This document shows, piece after piece, positions 34,928-43,576 of a stretch of DNA of 64,000 bases. Position numbers and translations under genes: made by a program. The stretch comes from CAWACP01 sp963780655 (GTDB lineage: Bacteria > Acidobacteriota > Terriglobia > Bryobacterales > Bryobacteraceae), in contig CAWACP010000003.1 of assembly GCA_963780655.1 (NCBI GenBank), positions 1,178,001-1,242,000 on the forward strand, read 5' to 3'. Under the pieces are notes generated by a model. It worked only from the letters and a program-made list of their open reading frames with translations. It was not told the DNA's origin and ran no database searches. Within the stretch, counting starts at the first letter, position 1, and every line of letters begins with the position of its first letter.

Positions 34928-35119
34928 TTGTGGCGCTGGTCCGGTGCAGACCGCAAAATCCATGTTCCAGTGAACGCGTCCGTGTATAAGAGCGTTTGGA
35001 TTCTCGATGGACTCCCGCGTGTATTCAAGGTCGAATTCGACGCCAAACAGAAGGAAGCCGAGGCGCGGCAGAAACAGGCCGAAGCTAACGGACCGAACCC
35101 TGCGGTCCCGGCGCTGTGA
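34928..35119 (+). pseudogene. Probable 3' fragment of a lost gene beside attR
   Basis: A 63-codon frame whose last two thirds look like real protein (VYKSVWILDGLPRVFKVEFD, then a Lys/Glu/Gln-rich coiled-coil-like KQKEAEARQKQAEANG) and end in a stop. No start or upstream domain is present, because the sequence is cut off by the attR region. I read it as the tail of a gene truncated by an earlier insertion or deletion. It overlaps the convergent gene at 35085 by 35 bp. Confidence 0.35.
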
Positions 35120-36197
35120 ACTGTACCGTCAGGAAGACCTCGTGCGACGCCGGGGTGGCGCCGGGCTGAACCTCTTCCAGTCCGTGCCATTGGGAAGATT
35201 GCGCGAGCGCGGTCTGGTTCAGGGCCGGATCGGTGCTGGCAACGATCTCGGTCTCGGTCAGCTCGCCGCCCGGAGTCATCATCCCGTGAACCTCCACGGC
35301 CTGTGGAGCGGCATTCGAAACTGCGCCGGTGGGCGTCGCGGCACCGATGTTCCAGGCTCGCGTCATCAGCGGGCCGATCCCTGTCTGGCTCAGGGTGGAC
35401 GGCTCGAAGAGGGAGCTGTCGAGACCGGCGGGATCCGTGATGCTTTCCGTGCGAGCCTCCACCACCGTGTGCCCGCCCTCCGCAATCGTGAATCGCGAGG
35501 GAATCACCTTGCCATGGAAGTTGACAGCGTTTGAGTAATCGTAAAGAACGTAGACGCCCGGCGCCGGCGACCAGGTGGTCAACAGGCCGGACTTCGCGTC
35601 CACGCAATACTCCGCTTCCTCCCAGCGGCGTCCGCCGACGGAGGGTTTTGCAGCTGCCATGTGTTCCACCAGGACGCAGCTCAGACTCGCGCCGTTCAGA
35701 GTGGCCGCCGCGGTTCGCACGGACGCTCGGACGCCAATCATCGGGGTGTGGAAGAATATCGCGGCGCGAACCTGTGCCAGGCGAAGCGGTACGCCTCCCG
35801 CCGGCTGGCTGCTGTAAAGCAGACCGCCCGTGAACAGGTTCACGACAGAAAACGAAGGACCCTGCGCCGTCCACCGGTAGACCGCGCCCGAGGGAGAGAT
35901 GTCCTCGAGGCTCCACGTCCCTTCGGCAGTCCCGCCAGTAGCCGTAAACGTAGTCTTCAGATCGTACGGTTGCCCGCGCACGTTCGAGAGGGCGTGGCCA
36001 CGGTCGAGCAGGTTGATGGCGGCGAGCCTCTGCTCGGAATCTTCAACAGGTTGGGCGTCGGCCGCGAACTCCAGCGGATCGTCCGGCACCCGCGGCTCGG
36101 CAATCTGGCGCGAGATCGGGTGGAAAGAGGTTTGTGCAACGCCGAGCTGCACGGAAAGGGCGATCAGCGGAAGAACTGACAGACGCGCGTACAGCAT
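35085..36197 (-). CDS. Secreted hypothetical protein with TonB_C-like end
   Basis: Exported protein of 370 aa with signal peptide (MLYARLSVLPLIALSVQLGVAQ). The middle (about 70-280) is all-beta with phrases such as GTWSLEDISPSGAVYRW and YCVDAKSGLLTTW, resembling LolA/periplasmic beta-sheet folds. The last 90 residues (VEVHGMMTPGGELTETEIVAS, then VFLTVQF) resemble a divergent TonB C-terminal domain. No named family is certain. It lies 13 bp downstream of the DUF481 gene on the same strand and is probably cotranscribed with it. Confidence 0.65.
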   Translation of the reverse strand: MLYARLSVLPLIALSVQLGVAQTSFHPISRQIAEPRVPDDPLEFAADAQPVEDSEQRLAAINLLDRGHALSNVRGQPYDLKTTFTATGGTAEGTWSLEDISPSGAVYRWTAQGPSFSVVNLFTGGLLYSSQPAGGVPLRLAQVRAAIFFHTPMIGVRASVRTAAATLNGASLSCVLVEHMAAAKPSVGGRRWEEAEYCVDAKSGLLTTWSPAPGVYVLYDYSNAVNFHGKVIPSRFTIAEGGHTVVEARTESITDPAGLDSSLFEPSTLSQTGIGPLMTRAWNIGAATPTGAVSNAAPQAVEVHGMMTPGGELTETEIVASTDPALNQTALAQSSQWHGLEEVQPGATPASHEVFLTVQFTAPGPQGSVR

Positions 36198-36210
36198 AGA
36201 ACCACTCCAG

Positions 36211-37353
36211 CTATTTCAAACTATACGTCACCCCGGTACTGAACTGGAACGAATTCTTCTTGAACCCAGGCGGCGGATCGTTCAGGAACGTATCTATAGT
36301 CCCGGCAGTTAGGTTCAGGCGCTTGTAGAACGGCATGGTGAACGTGGCGCTGCCCACTGCCGAGTAATCATGCGGGCTGTTAAAAGGATTCATGATGGAG
36401 AACTGTTCGACGAACAGCATGTTCTTCGGAAACTTGCGGTTGTAGTTCTCCCCCGCCGTGTCGCCCACCAGATTCGTTGCCGCCGTGGCGCCGGTAAACT
36501 CCTGTCGCGCGTAACTCACTGCGGCCTTCAGATCGAGCTCCTGTTTGTCGGTCTTCAGCAGGGTAAAGCCGATACCGCCGTTGTAGGTCTGCTGCAGGGT
36601 CAGGCCCTGGGAGAAGTTGTGATCGAAGGAGGCCTGGCCGAACCCGAACAGCCTTTTGCTGAAGAACTCGTCCCGTTCGGCATCGGCGTGATAGATCTCC
36701 GTCTTGAGGCTCGGCGAACCTGGTTGCGTCACCAGCCCATAGGCAGCGCTGAAATCGAACATCGTACGGTTGCGCGGCTCCAGCCAGTCCTGTGTGGGAA
36801 TGGTGCGGATCAGATTGATGCTTCCGGTGAACGTGCGGCTGTTCTGGGTGGCTTCGACAAACGCGGCGCCGCCCGTTAACGCGCCTTTCCAGGCTTCGAA
36901 AAACCGCGGATTGTGCTGCACCATGTTGTGGAACTCCGTCTCATCGACGATGTGCCCGGCGTCGGCCACCGGGACAGTCTGGGGCGGCTGGCCCGGAGCG
37001 GGGCTCACTTCGATCTTTTGATCGGCCGCGCTGATGACGCCCTGCGGGATGTGCGAGGTGTCCGCGTGCTTGCGCAGGTCCACTCCCTTAGCGATCACGG
37101 CGTACCGTCCGGCAGAATGGAGTTCCTTCACTTTGCTCCACGGCACGGTGATCTCACCCACCATGTCGCTCTTGAAGGTGAGCGAGTCCCCGGCGGATTT
37201 CAGAAACTTCCCCACCAGCTTTTCGCCGTCGGTGAAGATCAGCACGTCGGGGTCGGGTTTAGGCGCGCCGGCCTGCGCGGCGAGAAGGCAACTGAACAAG
37301 CCGGCCGCCAGGAGCACGCGCCGGAGAGAGGCATTGCGTTTCGACATGGTCAT
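36211..37353 (-). CDS. DUF481 family outer-membrane protein
   Basis: A 380-aa exported protein. Signal peptide (about 8-29), then an N-terminal SH3-like region (FTDGEKLVGKFLKSAGDSLTF), a linker, and a C-terminal beta-barrel domain of DUF481 type (about 155-380) with alternating aromatic strands ending FSTGVTYSLK, a good outer-membrane insertion end. Function of DUF481 proteins is unclear. Two Met codons 6 bp apart (37353 and 37347) are possible starts behind GAAAGGAA. Confidence 0.8.
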   Translation of the reverse strand: MTMSKRNASLRRVLLAAGLFSCLLAAQAGAPKPDPDVLIFTDGEKLVGKFLKSAGDSLTFKSDMVGEITVPWSKVKELHSAGRYAVIAKGVDLRKHADTSHIPQGVISAADQKIEVSPAPGQPPQTVPVADAGHIVDETEFHNMVQHNPRFFEAWKGALTGGAAFVEATQNSRTFTGSINLIRTIPTQDWLEPRNRTMFDFSAAYGLVTQPGSPSLKTEIYHADAERDEFFSKRLFGFGQASFDHNFSQGLTLQQTYNGGIGFTLLKTDKQELDLKAAVSYARQEFTGATAATNLVGDTAGENYNRKFPKNMLFVEQFSIMNPFNSPHDYSAVGSATFTMPFYKRLNLTAGTIDTFLNDPPPGFKKNSFQFSTGVTYSLK

Positions 37354-37374
37354 TTCGAGTTCCTTTCTCTAACT

Positions 37375-38757
37375 TTAAGGCGCCTGGTTCCACCAGACCG
37401 TCTTGATGTTGACGAACTCGCGGATGCCGAACTCGCTCAACTCGCGTCCGTAGCCCGACCGCTTCACCCCGCCGAAGGGCAGACGGGGGTCGGAGGCCAC
37501 CGGGGCGTTGACGAAGACCTGGCCTGCCTCGAGGCGGTCGATACATGCCTCGGCATCGGCGGGATCGTTGGTCCAGACGCTCGACCCGAGACCGAACGGC
37601 GCGTCATTGGCAAGGTCGATGGCTTCCGCAACGTCCTTCACGCGGAACAGCATCGCTACCGGTCCGAAGAGCTCTTCCCGGAACACCGGCGACTGGCGGG
37701 ACACGCCGGCGAGGATCGTGGGCGCATAGTAGTAGCCTGGCCCGTCGATACTGCGGCCGCCCGTGAGAACCGTGGCGCCGCCCTCGCGTGCGCGGGTCAC
37801 CTGATCGTGCAGATCATCGCGGATCTTCGCAGTCGCGAGCGGGCCGACATCGGTGTCAGGCGACATCGGATCGCCTACGCGAAGAGCCTCCATCCGCTGC
37901 ACGAAACGGGCCTCGAATTCGTCATAGATTGCGGCCGCCACGATGAATCTCTTCGCGGCGATGCAGGACTGTCCGTTGTTGATGACGCGGGCCCCGACGG
38001 CCGCGGAGGCGGTCGCGTCAGGATCGGCGCTCGTCATGACGATAAACGGATCGCTCCCGCCCAATTCGAGAACCGTCTTCTTTATCTCGGAGCCGGCGGC
38101 GCTGGCTACGGCGCGTCCGGCCGGTTCGCTGCCGGTGAAAGTTGCGGCGGCGATCCGGGCATCCCTGAGCAGCGGTTCCACCCGGTTCGCCTCGATCAGC
38201 AGGACCTGAAACACGCCTTCGGGGAAACCGGCCCGCAACAGGATCTCCTCGATGGCGAGTGCGCACTGCGGCACGTTGGATGAGTGTTTCAGCAGTCCGG
38301 TGTTGCCGGCCATCAACGCCGGTGCAGCGAAGCGGAACACCTGCCAGAACGGGAAGTTCCAGGGCATGACGGCCAGCACGGGACCCAGCGGCTGGAAGCG
38401 GACGAAACTGCGGGAAGCGCCGGTGACAACATTCTGGTCGGCCAGATACCGCTCGCCGTGCTCAGCATAGTAGCGGCACCCGGCGGCGCATTTCTGAGCT
38501 TCCGCGATGGCCGATTTCAGAGTCTTGCCCATCTCCAGCGTCATCAAACGTCCGAGGCGCTCGCTCTCGCCGTCGAGTATATCGGCGGCTTTCAGGAGCC
38601 ACCGCGCCCGCTGCCGATATCGCGTCCCGCGGTGTTCGCGAAACGCCGCTGACGACAGCGCCACCGTGCGCTCCAGCTCAGCTTCGGTTAACGGCGCGAA
38701 GGTGCGGAGAGTCTTTCCGTCTGCGGGATTCACGCTGGCGATCGCCATAGTTCTCAT
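37375..38757 (-). CDS. NAD(P)-dependent aldehyde dehydrogenase, succinate-semialdehyde type
   Basis: Oxidises an aldehyde to the acid with NAD(P). It has 460 aa and matches the short GabD/Sad class, starting IASVNPADGKTLRTF. Visible residues: PWNFPFWQVFR cofactor loop, FTGSEPAGRAV, general base Glu231 in VLELGGSDPF, and nucleophile Cys265 in GQSCIAAKR. The end is FGGVKRSGYGRELSEFGIREFVN, as in that class. Substrate preference for succinate semialdehyde is inferred from similarity only. It reads in the same direction as the DUF481 gene 21 bp downstream. Confidence 0.9.
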   Translation of the reverse strand: MRTMAIASVNPADGKTLRTFAPLTEAELERTVALSSAAFREHRGTRYRQRARWLLKAADILDGESERLGRLMTLEMGKTLKSAIAEAQKCAAGCRYYAEHGERYLADQNVVTGASRSFVRFQPLGPVLAVMPWNFPFWQVFRFAAPALMAGNTGLLKHSSNVPQCALAIEEILLRAGFPEGVFQVLLIEANRVEPLLRDARIAAATFTGSEPAGRAVASAAGSEIKKTVLELGGSDPFIVMTSADPDATASAAVGARVINNGQSCIAAKRFIVAAAIYDEFEARFVQRMEALRVGDPMSPDTDVGPLATAKIRDDLHDQVTRAREGGATVLTGGRSIDGPGYYYAPTILAGVSRQSPVFREELFGPVAMLFRVKDVAEAIDLANDAPFGLGSSVWTNDPADAEACIDRLEAGQVFVNAPVASDPRLPFGGVKRSGYGRELSEFGIREFVNIKTVWWNQAP

Positions 38758-39094
38758 TGTGTATCATGGACTCCGACCAGCACTCCCCGCAAAATTTGAG
38801 AGACGAACGGCAGCGGGAACACACCGTTTCGCTGTGCATCCGGGCTGGCGGGAGTTTTTTCCCGGCAGGGTGCAATTTACGAGACGTCGATGGACCAGAG
38901 GCGTTATCGGTTTCGTGCCCTGCCGGAAACAGTCCGGTGGGTGTGTGCGTACGGCACGGACGTGAGCGCGCGGGTACACCCTGCACCCTAATACTTTTTT
39001 GCAGTGAAGACGATAAGCTTCTGAAGTTGATTCATGCGTATGAAGGCCAGGTTGAATCGAAATGGCACCGCGCAGCATCGAAACTCGGTGGCAC
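38758..39094. other. Gap without a convincing gene
   Basis: I see no conserved protein, RNA or repeat in this stretch between the divergent aldehyde dehydrogenase and the DksA-like gene. Overlapping reading frames on both strands are Cys/Arg-rich and look like chance. Confidence 0.5.
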
Positions 39095-39122
39095 TTGAAT
39101 TGCTGACGGGATGTGGTATGAT
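39095..39122 (+). promoter_or_regulatory. Putative promoter of the dksA-like gene
   Basis: TTGAAT (39095-39100) and TATGAT (39117-39122) with a 16-bp spacer make a fair sigma-70-type promoter about 150 bp upstream of the start codon, leaving a long leader. Confidence 0.45.
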
Positions 39123-39269
39123 TTTTGGAGCCCAGTCTGAACCATCGGCTGCCTTCCTCGGGCGCTCCGGTTATCATTACGAAATCTTGCGGTACGGACT
39201 GAACTTTTTTAGGGGTCGTCACGTCTAATCCTCTTGACGATCCAAGCTGTAGATAGAAGGAGACTTACG

Positions 39270-39656
39270 ATGACGAAGACCGAACTGAATAAATATAAAG
39301 AGATTCTTGAAGCCCGACAGGCAGAACTTGCTCAGGTAATCAGGAACCGCGACGGAATCACGATCGAGAAGAGCCCGGACGCACTGGACGAAGTACAGAA
39401 CGCGGCGGAACGCGAACTTGCTATTCGCAACCTCGACCGTGAATCAAACCTGTTGCGCAACGTGCGGGCGGCCCTGCGCCGCATCGATGAGGGCACGTTC
39501 GGTGTGTGCGTGCATTGCGAAGAGGACATTAATCCGAAGCGCCTCAACGCTGTGCCGTGGACGCCCTACTGCATCCGCTGCCAGGAGATTGCAGACCGCA
39601 ATCAGGAAATGGTTGGCACGGAAGACTTCGACAATCTGCTGGTCAACGCAGCCTGA
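39270..39656 (+). CDS. DksA/TraR family zinc-finger protein
   Basis: RNA polymerase secondary-channel regulator type, 128 aa, starting at ATG 39270 behind GAAGGAGA. A long helical hairpin (about 1-80) is followed by a C4 zinc finger with CVHC and CIRC, as in DksA-like proteins of the stringent response. The exact tip residues (DxxDxA in true DksA) are represented by SPDALDEVQNAAE, so functional equivalence to E. coli DksA is uncertain. An inverted repeat terminator follows. Confidence 0.85.
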   Translation: MTKTELNKYKEILEARQAELAQVIRNRDGITIEKSPDALDEVQNAAERELAIRNLDRESNLLRNVRAALRRIDEGTFGVCVHCEEDINPKRLNAVPWTPYCIRCQEIADRNQEMVGTEDFDNLLVNAA

Positions 39657-39695
39657 GCTCCGGCATCTCGGTCTTCGCAGCCGTTTGTTCACGCC

Positions 39696-39720
39696 AGGGC
39701 GCGGTTCGGAACCGCGCCCT
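39696..39720 (+). terminator. Probable terminator after the dksA-like gene
   Basis: The arms AGGGCGCGGTTC and GAACCGCGCCCT form a very stable stem with a minimal loop, followed only by TTGTG. It may terminate both the dksA-like gene and the convergent pgeF gene. Confidence 0.6.
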
Positions 39721-39769
39721 TTGTGCGAATGGTCGCCCAAAGATCGCGCTGCCTGGGTGAAATGGCGCG

Positions 39770-40450
39770 TCACACACGCCAGCCGATTGCGGTAACCATC
39801 CTGCCTGACCCCTCCCTATCCCTCCGATAAGAGTGAAACCGCGCAGAGTCGCAGCGCGTGCAGAGATCAGCTGTGAAGATTCTGTCGGATGGTACGCCGG
39901 CTTCCACAAGCTGCCGCCTGTTCGCTTCCGGAAGATCGATGTACGTTTTCGACCGCAGGTCGTGCCGTTCCGGGAACAGTGCCGCGAACTCTGACGCCAC
40001 TTCCGGTCCCACTTCGAAACAGCAGCGCCCGATCGCAGGACCGATGGCCACGGCCAGCGCCGCCGGGTCGCTGCCGAAATGCTGACGCATTGCTTCGACA
40101 CTTCCGACAGCAATACGGCTGACTGTGCCACGCCACCCGGCATGAATCGCCGCCACCGCGTGGTGGTCGGGATCGGCGATCAGGATGGGCACGCAGTCGG
40201 CCGTGCGCACGGACAGCGCGAAACCGGAACGATCGGTAATCAGCGCATCCGCTTCACCCAGACTGCCCGGCCCCCGAGCGAGCACAACCCGATCGGAATG
40301 GATCTGCTTCACGGTGGCCGAGGGCTGACCAGGCCAGCCCTGTGACTGGCGAGTCCCGAACCCGTGAATCAGTCCGGGAATGAACGACAACGCGGCGGAG
40401 TGGATCACCCCGGAAGAGTCAATGGAAAATCCGCGTTCATACGTGTTCAT
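39770..40450 (-). CDS. pgeF: PgeF/YfiH family polyphenol oxidase-like protein
   Basis: A 226-aa protein of the laccase-domain family, whose E. coli member edits peptidoglycan precursors. Conserved metal and active-site motifs are seen: VKQIHSDRV, VRTADCVPIL, HAGWRGT and LCTRCDSARFHSYRRD. The first residues (MNTYERGF) are encoded by a dispersed repeat (40429-40456), so the native start region may have been altered. It lies in a run of reverse-strand genes with the TsaC-like and methionine genes upstream. Confidence 0.88.
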   Translation of the reverse strand: MNTYERGFSIDSSGVIHSAALSFIPGLIHGFGTRQSQGWPGQPSATVKQIHSDRVVLARGPGSLGEADALITDRSGFALSVRTADCVPILIADPDHHAVAAIHAGWRGTVSRIAVGSVEAMRQHFGSDPAALAVAIGPAIGRCCFEVGPEVASEFAALFPERHDLRSKTYIDLPEANRRQLVEAGVPSDRIFTADLCTRCDSARFHSYRRDREGSGRMVTAIGWRV

Positions 40451-40456
40451 CCGCGG
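40429..40456. repeat. Dispersed GTTCATCCGCG repeat at the pgeF start
   Basis: The sequence ATCCGCGT...CGTGTTCATCCGCGGC occurs here and again at 59527-59554. On the reverse strand it contains the ATG of pgeF and its first codons. Confidence 0.55.
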
Positions 40457-40464
40457 CCCGTTGC

Positions 40465-41103
40465 TTATTGCCCCTTGAGAACCTCGGCGATCTCCTTCTC
40501 GGGCACGGCGCCCTCGCGGATCACGCGCCACCAGGGTTCGGTGATGTCCACCGTGGTCGCGCCGGCGCCGCTGCACGAGCCGCCATCCAGTACCAGGTCC
40601 ACTCTGCCGTCCATCATGCCGAACACCTCGATACCGCTCCGGCAGGTGGGACTACCGGAAATGTTGGCGCTGGTGGAGATGAGCGGCTGATCCAGCATTT
40701 CGAGCAGAGCGTTTCCGACGGCCGCCGTAGACTGCCGCATGGCCAGCCGGCCGGTGTTGCCCGTAACCTTCAGAGGCACGCGCGCGGACGCCGGAACAAT
40801 GATGGTGAGGGGGCCGGGCCAGAATCGCCGGGCCAGCAGATGAAAGCGGCCGGTCAACTCCCGCGCAAGCTCCTCGGCCATGAGCGCGCCGCTCACCAGC
40901 ATGGGCAGCGAGCGATTCGGCTCGCGTCCTTTCGCTTCGAACACGCGGCCCACGGCGCGCAGGTTGAAGGGATCGGCAACCAGAGTGTACAGCGCGTCAG
41001 TCGGGATTGCGACCAGTTCGCCACGGCGGATGGCGCCCGCGGCGCGAGCGATTGCTTCAGGACTCGGCTTCTCGGCATCGAGTTCTACCAGATCGGTTGC
41101 CAA
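40465..41103 (-). CDS. L-threonylcarbamoyladenylate synthase (TsaC/Sua5/YwlC family)
   Basis: Makes threonylcarbamoyl-AMP for the t6A37 modification of ANN-decoding tRNAs. The 212-aa protein shows the YrdC fold motifs: AIPTDALYTLVADPFN, KGREPNRSLPMLVS, FWPGPLTIIV and PLISTSANISG. It is slightly longer than E. coli TsaC and lacks the Sua5 C-terminal domain. The start codon appears to be TTG at 41103, immediately after the stop of the upstream methyltransferase gene, so the two are likely translationally linked. Confidence 0.9.
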   Translation of the reverse strand: MATDLVELDAEKPSPEAIARAAGAIRRGELVAIPTDALYTLVADPFNLRAVGRVFEAKGREPNRSLPMLVSGALMAEELARELTGRFHLLARRFWPGPLTIIVPASARVPLKVTGNTGRLAMRQSTAAVGNALLEMLDQPLISTSANISGSPTCRSGIEVFGMMDGRVDLVLDGGSCSGAGATTVDITEPWWRVIREGAVPEKEIAEVLKGQ

Positions 41104-43008
41104 TCAGTTCACCAGGCCTTCACTGGCCGAGCGGCCCTCGATTACGGAGGCAACTTCGATAGCCATACCGTAGCGGCCGAACGGCGCGCTGAGTTGCACG
41201 CCCTGCACCAGCGGGCGCACTCGGCGAACCATGTCCTGGGCGATGGCGATGCCCTCGCGTCTGGCAGCCTCGGCGCCATCGGCCCGGCGCATCCGTTCCA
41301 TGTATTCCTGCGGCACCGGCACGCGCAGCTCGTTCACCATGAACTCCGCGTTGCGGTAGCTGGTGAGCGGCCAGATACCCGCGATGACGGGAATGTGCAC
41401 GTGCTCCGTCCGGCGCAGAAACGTCTCGAGCAGATCGAGATCGAATACCGGCTGAGTGACGGCGTACTCGGCCCCGCCCTGCACCTTCCACTCGAAGCGC
41501 CTGACCTCTTCATCCATATTGAGCGCTCCCGGATTCGCGCCGACTCCGAGCAACAGCGCCGTCTGCGAGCCCATGGGATTGCCGCCGATATCCAGGCCGC
41601 GGTTGAGATTGTTAACGATGTTGGTGAGGCCGATGGCGTCCACGTCGAACACGGCAGTCGCGTCCGGATAGGTGCCCATGCGCGGCGGATCGCCGGTGAT
41701 GCAGATGAGGTTTCGCACTCCCGCGGCGTGCGCGCCCAGCAGCTCCGATTGAATACCGAGGATGTTCCGGTCGCGGCAACAGAAATGGAGCACGGCTTCG
41801 ATGCCCGCGTCGCGCTGTATGATCTGGCAGGTCACCTGAGCGCTCATGCGCGCGCTGGCGCGGGGGCCATCGGGAACATTGATGCAATCGATGCCGTTGG
41901 CGCGGCACAGGCGCGCACCTTCCACCTCTTTCGCGGGATCCACGCCGCGGGGCGGCAGAATCTCCACGAACGAGACGAACTGCCCGGCCGCCAGCTTTGC
42001 GCCCAGCCTGCTTTTGTCCGCAACCGGCGCTTTCGGCAGCGCGGCCTCGGCTGCTTTCGCCTCGTCCACCGTAACGGTCGCAGCCCGCTGCACCGGCTGG
42101 AGAGAGCGCACTTCGGAACGAATCGCTTTGATGTGCTCGGCCGTGGTGCCGCAGCAGCCGCCCACGATGCGCACGCCTGCCCACAGGAACCGCCGGGCGT
42201 ACTGAGCCATGTATTCCGGCGAGCAGAGATACATGTTGCGGCCTTCGACTGTCACCGGCAGCCCCGCGTTCGGCATTGCGCTAAGGGGCTTCTGCGTATG
42301 CCTGGCCATGCGCTCGATTGTCTCGAGCGTCACCTTAGGCCCGGTGGAACAATTCAGCCCGATCGCATCGGCGGGCCACTCGTTCAGCCTCGCGGCGAAC
42401 GTCTCGGGAGCGGTACCATCGCGCAGGCTGCCGGAATCGTCGATGGTCACATGCGCGATGATCGCCATCTCCGGCCCGGCGGCCTCGCGCGCGGCATAGA
42501 TGGCCTCCCGTACTTCGTTCAGGTCGAAGAAGGTCTCGAGAATCAGCAGATCGACGCCGGCCGCTACCAGCGCGCTCGCCTGTTCGCGGAAGACATCCCG
42601 CGCCTCGGCAAACGAGGTGGGGCCCAGCGGCTCGATGCGCACGCCGAGGGGACCGATAGCTCCCGCAACATATGCCTTGCCCTGAGCCGCTTCCCGGGCC
42701 AGACGGACGCCGGCTTCGTTGATGGCCGCCAGCTTATCGGCCATGCCGAACGCCGCCAGCCTGGTGCGGTTCGCGCCGAAGGTGTTGGTTTCGAGGATCT
42801 CGGCGCCCGCGCGAACATATTCTTCGTGGATCTCCTTCACCACACCGGCGGCCGAGAGGTTCAGCTCGTCGTAGCAGCGGTTAATAAAGATCCCTTTCGA
42901 ATACAGGACGGTACCCATGGCGCCGTCGGCCACGAAGACGTGTTCTGTCAGTCGGGCTCGAAACTCGGCGGCTCTGGATTCGGTGGCTAAAGGGGTTACG
43001 GTCGGCAT
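41104..43008 (-). CDS. Bifunctional homocysteine S-methyltransferase / methylenetetrahydrofolate reductase
   Basis: A 634-aa fusion. The N-terminal half (about 15-300) is a homocysteine methyltransferase with VFVADGAMGTVLYSKG and zinc-binding cysteines in GLNCSTGP and GGCCGTT. The C-terminal half (about 340-634) is a MetF-type reductase (FVEILPPRG, YAVTQPVFDLDLLETFL, PVIAGIWPLTS). This YitJ-like architecture links folate reduction to methionine synthesis. The first gene of a reverse-strand run with TsaC- and PgeF-type genes. No SAM or B12 riboswitch is recognised upstream. Confidence 0.92.
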   Translation of the reverse strand: MPTVTPLATESRAAEFRARLTEHVFVADGAMGTVLYSKGIFINRCYDELNLSAAGVVKEIHEEYVRAGAEILETNTFGANRTRLAAFGMADKLAAINEAGVRLAREAAQGKAYVAGAIGPLGVRIEPLGPTSFAEARDVFREQASALVAAGVDLLILETFFDLNEVREAIYAAREAAGPEMAIIAHVTIDDSGSLRDGTAPETFAARLNEWPADAIGLNCSTGPKVTLETIERMARHTQKPLSAMPNAGLPVTVEGRNMYLCSPEYMAQYARRFLWAGVRIVGGCCGTTAEHIKAIRSEVRSLQPVQRAATVTVDEAKAAEAALPKAPVADKSRLGAKLAAGQFVSFVEILPPRGVDPAKEVEGARLCRANGIDCINVPDGPRASARMSAQVTCQIIQRDAGIEAVLHFCCRDRNILGIQSELLGAHAAGVRNLICITGDPPRMGTYPDATAVFDVDAIGLTNIVNNLNRGLDIGGNPMGSQTALLLGVGANPGALNMDEEVRRFEWKVQGGAEYAVTQPVFDLDLLETFLRRTEHVHIPVIAGIWPLTSYRNAEFMVNELRVPVPQEYMERMRRADGAEAARREGIAIAQDMVRRVRPLVQGVQLSAPFGRYGMAIEVASVIEGRSASEGLVN

Positions 43009-43072
43009 CTCTCAGGAAACAAGCCGGCAGCGGGTACAGGGCGATTGTACCGCACTGGCGCAAATCAAAGCT

Positions 43073-43160
43073 GAGCCGCGACTGTAAAAGGAGCGGTAAC
43101 GACGTGTCCTTTACCCGGCAGACTTGCTGTGGTGTACCGCTCCTTTTAAAGTCGCGGCTC
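43073..43160. repeat. Large inverted repeat overlapping the thioesterase 3' end
   Basis: Two 26-bp arms (43073-43098 and 43135-43160), built from GAGCCGCGACT and AAAAGGAGCGGTA, match with one mismatch around a 36-bp loop. The right arm contains the stop and last codons of the reverse-strand thioesterase gene. It could act as a terminator/attenuator or be a mobile palindromic element. Confidence 0.7.
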
Positions 43161-43565
43161 CGCAGGCTCACCGATTCCGAATAAAGCATGATATTTCGTC
43201 GGCAGCGGCGACGGCCGGAAGTCTTTCCCCAGAAAGATGTGGCGCGTCAGGCCGGACGCAATGAGCTCGGAACCGACCAGAAGCTCATACGAGAACTCCA
43301 CCATCCGGCGGTTTGCCCGGGATACCGATGTTCGGATGGTGACCTCGTCGTCATATCGCGCCGGCCGCCGGTACTCGCATTCGGCCCTTATAACCGCGAG
43401 AACGATTCCGTCCTGTTCTTCCATGTCCCGGTAGCGGACGCCAGCCGCCCTGCAGTACTCCACCCGTCCGAGTTCCATCCAGATGAAGTAATTCGCATGG
43501 TAAACGACGCCCATCTGGTCCGTTTCGGCGTAGCGGACGCGCGTTGTTGTCTCGTTCGCAGGCAT
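43146..43565 (-). CDS. YbgC-type acyl-CoA thioesterase
   Basis: Hot-dog fold (4HBT) thioesterase of 139 aa. The motif RYAETDQMGVVYHANYFIWM holds the catalytic Asp region, followed by ELGRVEYCR. YbgC enzymes hydrolyse acyl-CoA or acyl-ACP thioesters and often link to the Tol-Pal envelope system, but no tol genes are nearby. The last residues (EPAEPRL) are encoded in an inverted repeat arm. Confidence 0.88.
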   Translation of the reverse strand: MPANETTTRVRYAETDQMGVVYHANYFIWMELGRVEYCRAAGVRYRDMEEQDGIVLAVIRAECEYRRPARYDDEVTIRTSVSRANRRMVEFSYELLVGSELIASGLTRHIFLGKDFRPSPLPTKYHALFGIGEPAEPRL

Positions 43566-43576
43566 TCGCTGGCGGG

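Noticed and set aside
38764..39222. Reverse-strand frame of 152 aa between the aldehyde dehydrogenase and dksA-like genes
   Set aside because: Cys/Arg/His-rich with no domain, no ribosome site, and it overlaps the putative dksA-like promoter.
40468..42990. Very long open frame of 840 codons on the plus strand
   Set aside because: It is the antisense shadow of the TsaC-like and homocysteine methyltransferase/MTHFR genes; high GC keeps antisense frames open.
43009..43145. SAM or other riboswitch upstream of the methionine synthesis gene
   Set aside because: The only strong structure is the palindrome with AAAAGGAGCGG; no riboswitch core motif is recognisable.
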